Assembly: GCA_013361745.1 (NCBI GenBank)
Contig: JABFXM010000221.1
Coordinates: forward strand, 1 to 5,233
DNA from: Gemmatimonadaceae bacterium
GTDB lineage: Bacteria; Gemmatimonadota; Gemmatimonadetes; Gemmatimonadales; Gemmatimonadaceae
Length of the DNA: 5,233 nt
Direction of reading: 5' to 3'
In this document: piece by piece, positions 4,240-5,233 of the stretch
How the letters are laid out: each line of letters opens with the position of its first letter
Numbering within the stretch: position 1 is the stretch's first letter
The notes under the pieces: generated by a model
The model's input: the letters and a program-made list of their open reading frames with translations, nothing else
Database searches by the model: none
Told to the model about the DNA's origin: nothing
Position numbers and translations under genes: made by a program

Positions 4240-5233
4240 TCAGGCGTCGGGCTCGCGCAGCCGGCTTCCCGGCGTCACGCCGCATTCCTCGTCGGTGAGG
4301 TAGCAGCCCGGATCGGATGCCCACGGGTCGCCATGGGTCTGGAGCGCGCGAACGCGGAAGCTCCCTCCACAGACATCCTTCCACTGGCACGATGCGCAGC
4401 GACCGCGAAGCAGGGGGGCGCGATGCCGCAAACCGGCGAGCAGAGGGTCCGAGAGGTCCTGCCAGATCTCGCTGAACTTCCGCGTCCGCACGTTGCCTAA
4501 CGTGTGGGACATCCAGAACTGATCGGGGTGCACTTTGCCGAGGAAGTCGACGTCGGCGATCCCGACGCCGGAGCTGTTCAACCCGCCGCCGTTCCACTTC
4601 AGCAGCGTCAGTGCCTCGGCGGCGCGCCCGGGGTCTTCCTCGAGAAGCTTGAGATAGAGATATGGCCCGTCGGCGTGATTGTCGACCGTGAAGATCTCCT
4701 TCGTGAGGCCGCGCGCCGCGAAGTCGCGGGTGCGCCGGAGGATCGTGTCGATCGCGCGGCGCGCGTCGTCGTGCGTGAGCTCGTCGCTCTGCGCGCCGCG
4801 GCCGCTGTAGACGAGGTGGTAGAAGCAGGCGCGGTCGATCTCCTCCTTCTCGATGAAGTCGAAGATGGAATCGAGGTCGTGGCAATTGCGGCGCGTCAGC
4901 GTCATGCGCAGGCCGACCCGCTGTCCGACAGCCTTGCAGTTGCGGAAGCCGTTCATCGCCATCTCGAAGGCGCCCTTGTGCCCCCGGAAGCGGTCGTTCG
5001 TCGCGCCGATGCCGTCGAGCGAGATCCCGACGTAGCTGACGCCGAGCGCATGGAGCCTCTCGGCGACGGCGCGATCGATGAGCGTGCCGTTGGTGGAGAG
5101 CGTCGTGCGAACGCCGCGATCCCGCGCGTGCTCGATCAGCTCGAAGATGTCGGGGCGGATCAGCGGCTCGCCGCCCGAGAGCAGCAGCACCGGGATCCCG
5201 AACTCGGCGAGGTCGTCGATCAGCGCGCGCCCC
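4240..5233 (-). CDS. nirJ: NirJ-like radical SAM/SPASM protein, heme d1 biosynthesis (partial, N-terminus missing)
   Basis: The C-terminal 330 residues are visible; the frame is open to the right edge, so the N-terminus with the CxxxCxxC cluster motif lies outside. Visible residues 15-23 (VLLLSGGEP) are the SAM-binding strand of radical SAM enzymes, followed by LIRPDIF, TTLSTNG and VGISLDG as further barrel strands. The middle has DNHADGPYLYLKLLEEDP, NGGGLNSSGVGIADVDF and GKVHPDQFW, then LGNVRTRKFSEIWQD, all resembling NirJ. The C-terminal SPASM region carries Cys279, Cys282, Cys288 and Cys310 (CASCQWKDVCGGS, then GDPWASDPGCYLTDEE) for an auxiliary 4Fe-4S cluster. NirJ acts on 12,18-didecarboxysiroheme, removing the propionates of rings A and B on the way to heme d1 of nitrite reductase cd1. 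AhbC or AhbD of alternative heme synthesis are related and remain possible. The stop lies 1 nt before the TTG of the CopD-like gene. The cytoplasmic enzyme appears intact in the visible part. Confidence 0.85.
   Translation of the reverse strand, partial: GRALIDDLAEFGIPVLLLSGGEPLIRPDIFELIEHARDRGVRTTLSTNGTLIDRAVAERLHALGVSYVGISLDGIGATNDRFRGHKGAFEMAMNGFRNCKAVGQRVGLRMTLTRRNCHDLDSIFDFIEKEEIDRACFYHLVYSGRGAQSDELTHDDARRAIDTILRRTRDFAARGLTKEIFTVDNHADGPYLYLKLLEEDPGRAAEALTLLKWNGGGLNSSGVGIADVDFLGKVHPDQFWMSHTLGNVRTRKFSEIWQDLSDPLLAGLRHRAPLLRGRCASCQWKDVCGGSFRVRALQTHGDPWASDPGCYLTDEECGVTPGSRLREPDA

Noticed and set aside
3218..4298. Plus-strand open frames opposite the two small membrane proteins
   Set aside because: Translations are Arg/Asp/Glu-rich; the minus-strand frames have clean transmembrane helices and family motifs and operon-like spacing.
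4127..4885. Minus-strand frame of about 252 codons overlapping the radical SAM gene
   Set aside because: Arg/Pro-rich out-of-frame translation; the SPASM cysteines and NirJ-like blocks are in the other frame.

Overview
The window is about 70% G+C and densely packed. Codons end mostly in G or C, Shine-Dalgarno sites are rare, and two genes begin with GTG or TTG. This fits a high-GC Gram-negative bacterium: there is a periplasmic adaptor lipoprotein, a heme d1-type radical SAM enzyme and a lipoprotein signal peptidase relative. Gemmatimonadota or a similar environmental phylum is my guess; no marker gene fixes the taxonomy.

Left block (minus strand, 1-1469): a TetR-family regulator overlaps by 4 nt the start of an HlyD-type efflux adaptor lipoprotein, which runs off the left edge. 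The pair resembles a self-regulated ABC efflux operon of the CecR-YbhG-YbhFSR kind; the ATPase and permeases would lie to the left of the window.

Centre (1470-2445): a gap of about 340 nt between divergent genes holds a long near-perfect hairpin and repeated AACAGAAGGCA-like motifs. It is followed on the plus strand by a divergent LspA (signal peptidase II) homologue that keeps both catalytic aspartates but lacks the usual Asp-Arg of the GNxxDR motif. A possible terminator hairpin follows it. Next on the plus strand (2446-3285) is a predicted lipoprotein of the dienelactone hydrolase-like alpha/beta hydrolase family.

Right block (minus strand, 3290-5233): three tightly spaced genes are read right to left. 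They are the C-terminal 330 residues of a radical SAM/SPASM protein that looks like NirJ (heme d1 synthesis), a four-helix CopD-like membrane protein with a TTG start, and a 151-residue four-helix protein resembling the first helices of heme-copper oxidase subunit I. This suggests part of a nitrite reductase (cytochrome cd1) maturation or denitrification locus continuing to the right. The two small membrane proteins are the least characterised part of the window.

No tRNA, rRNA, CRISPR array or recognisable transposase was seen.
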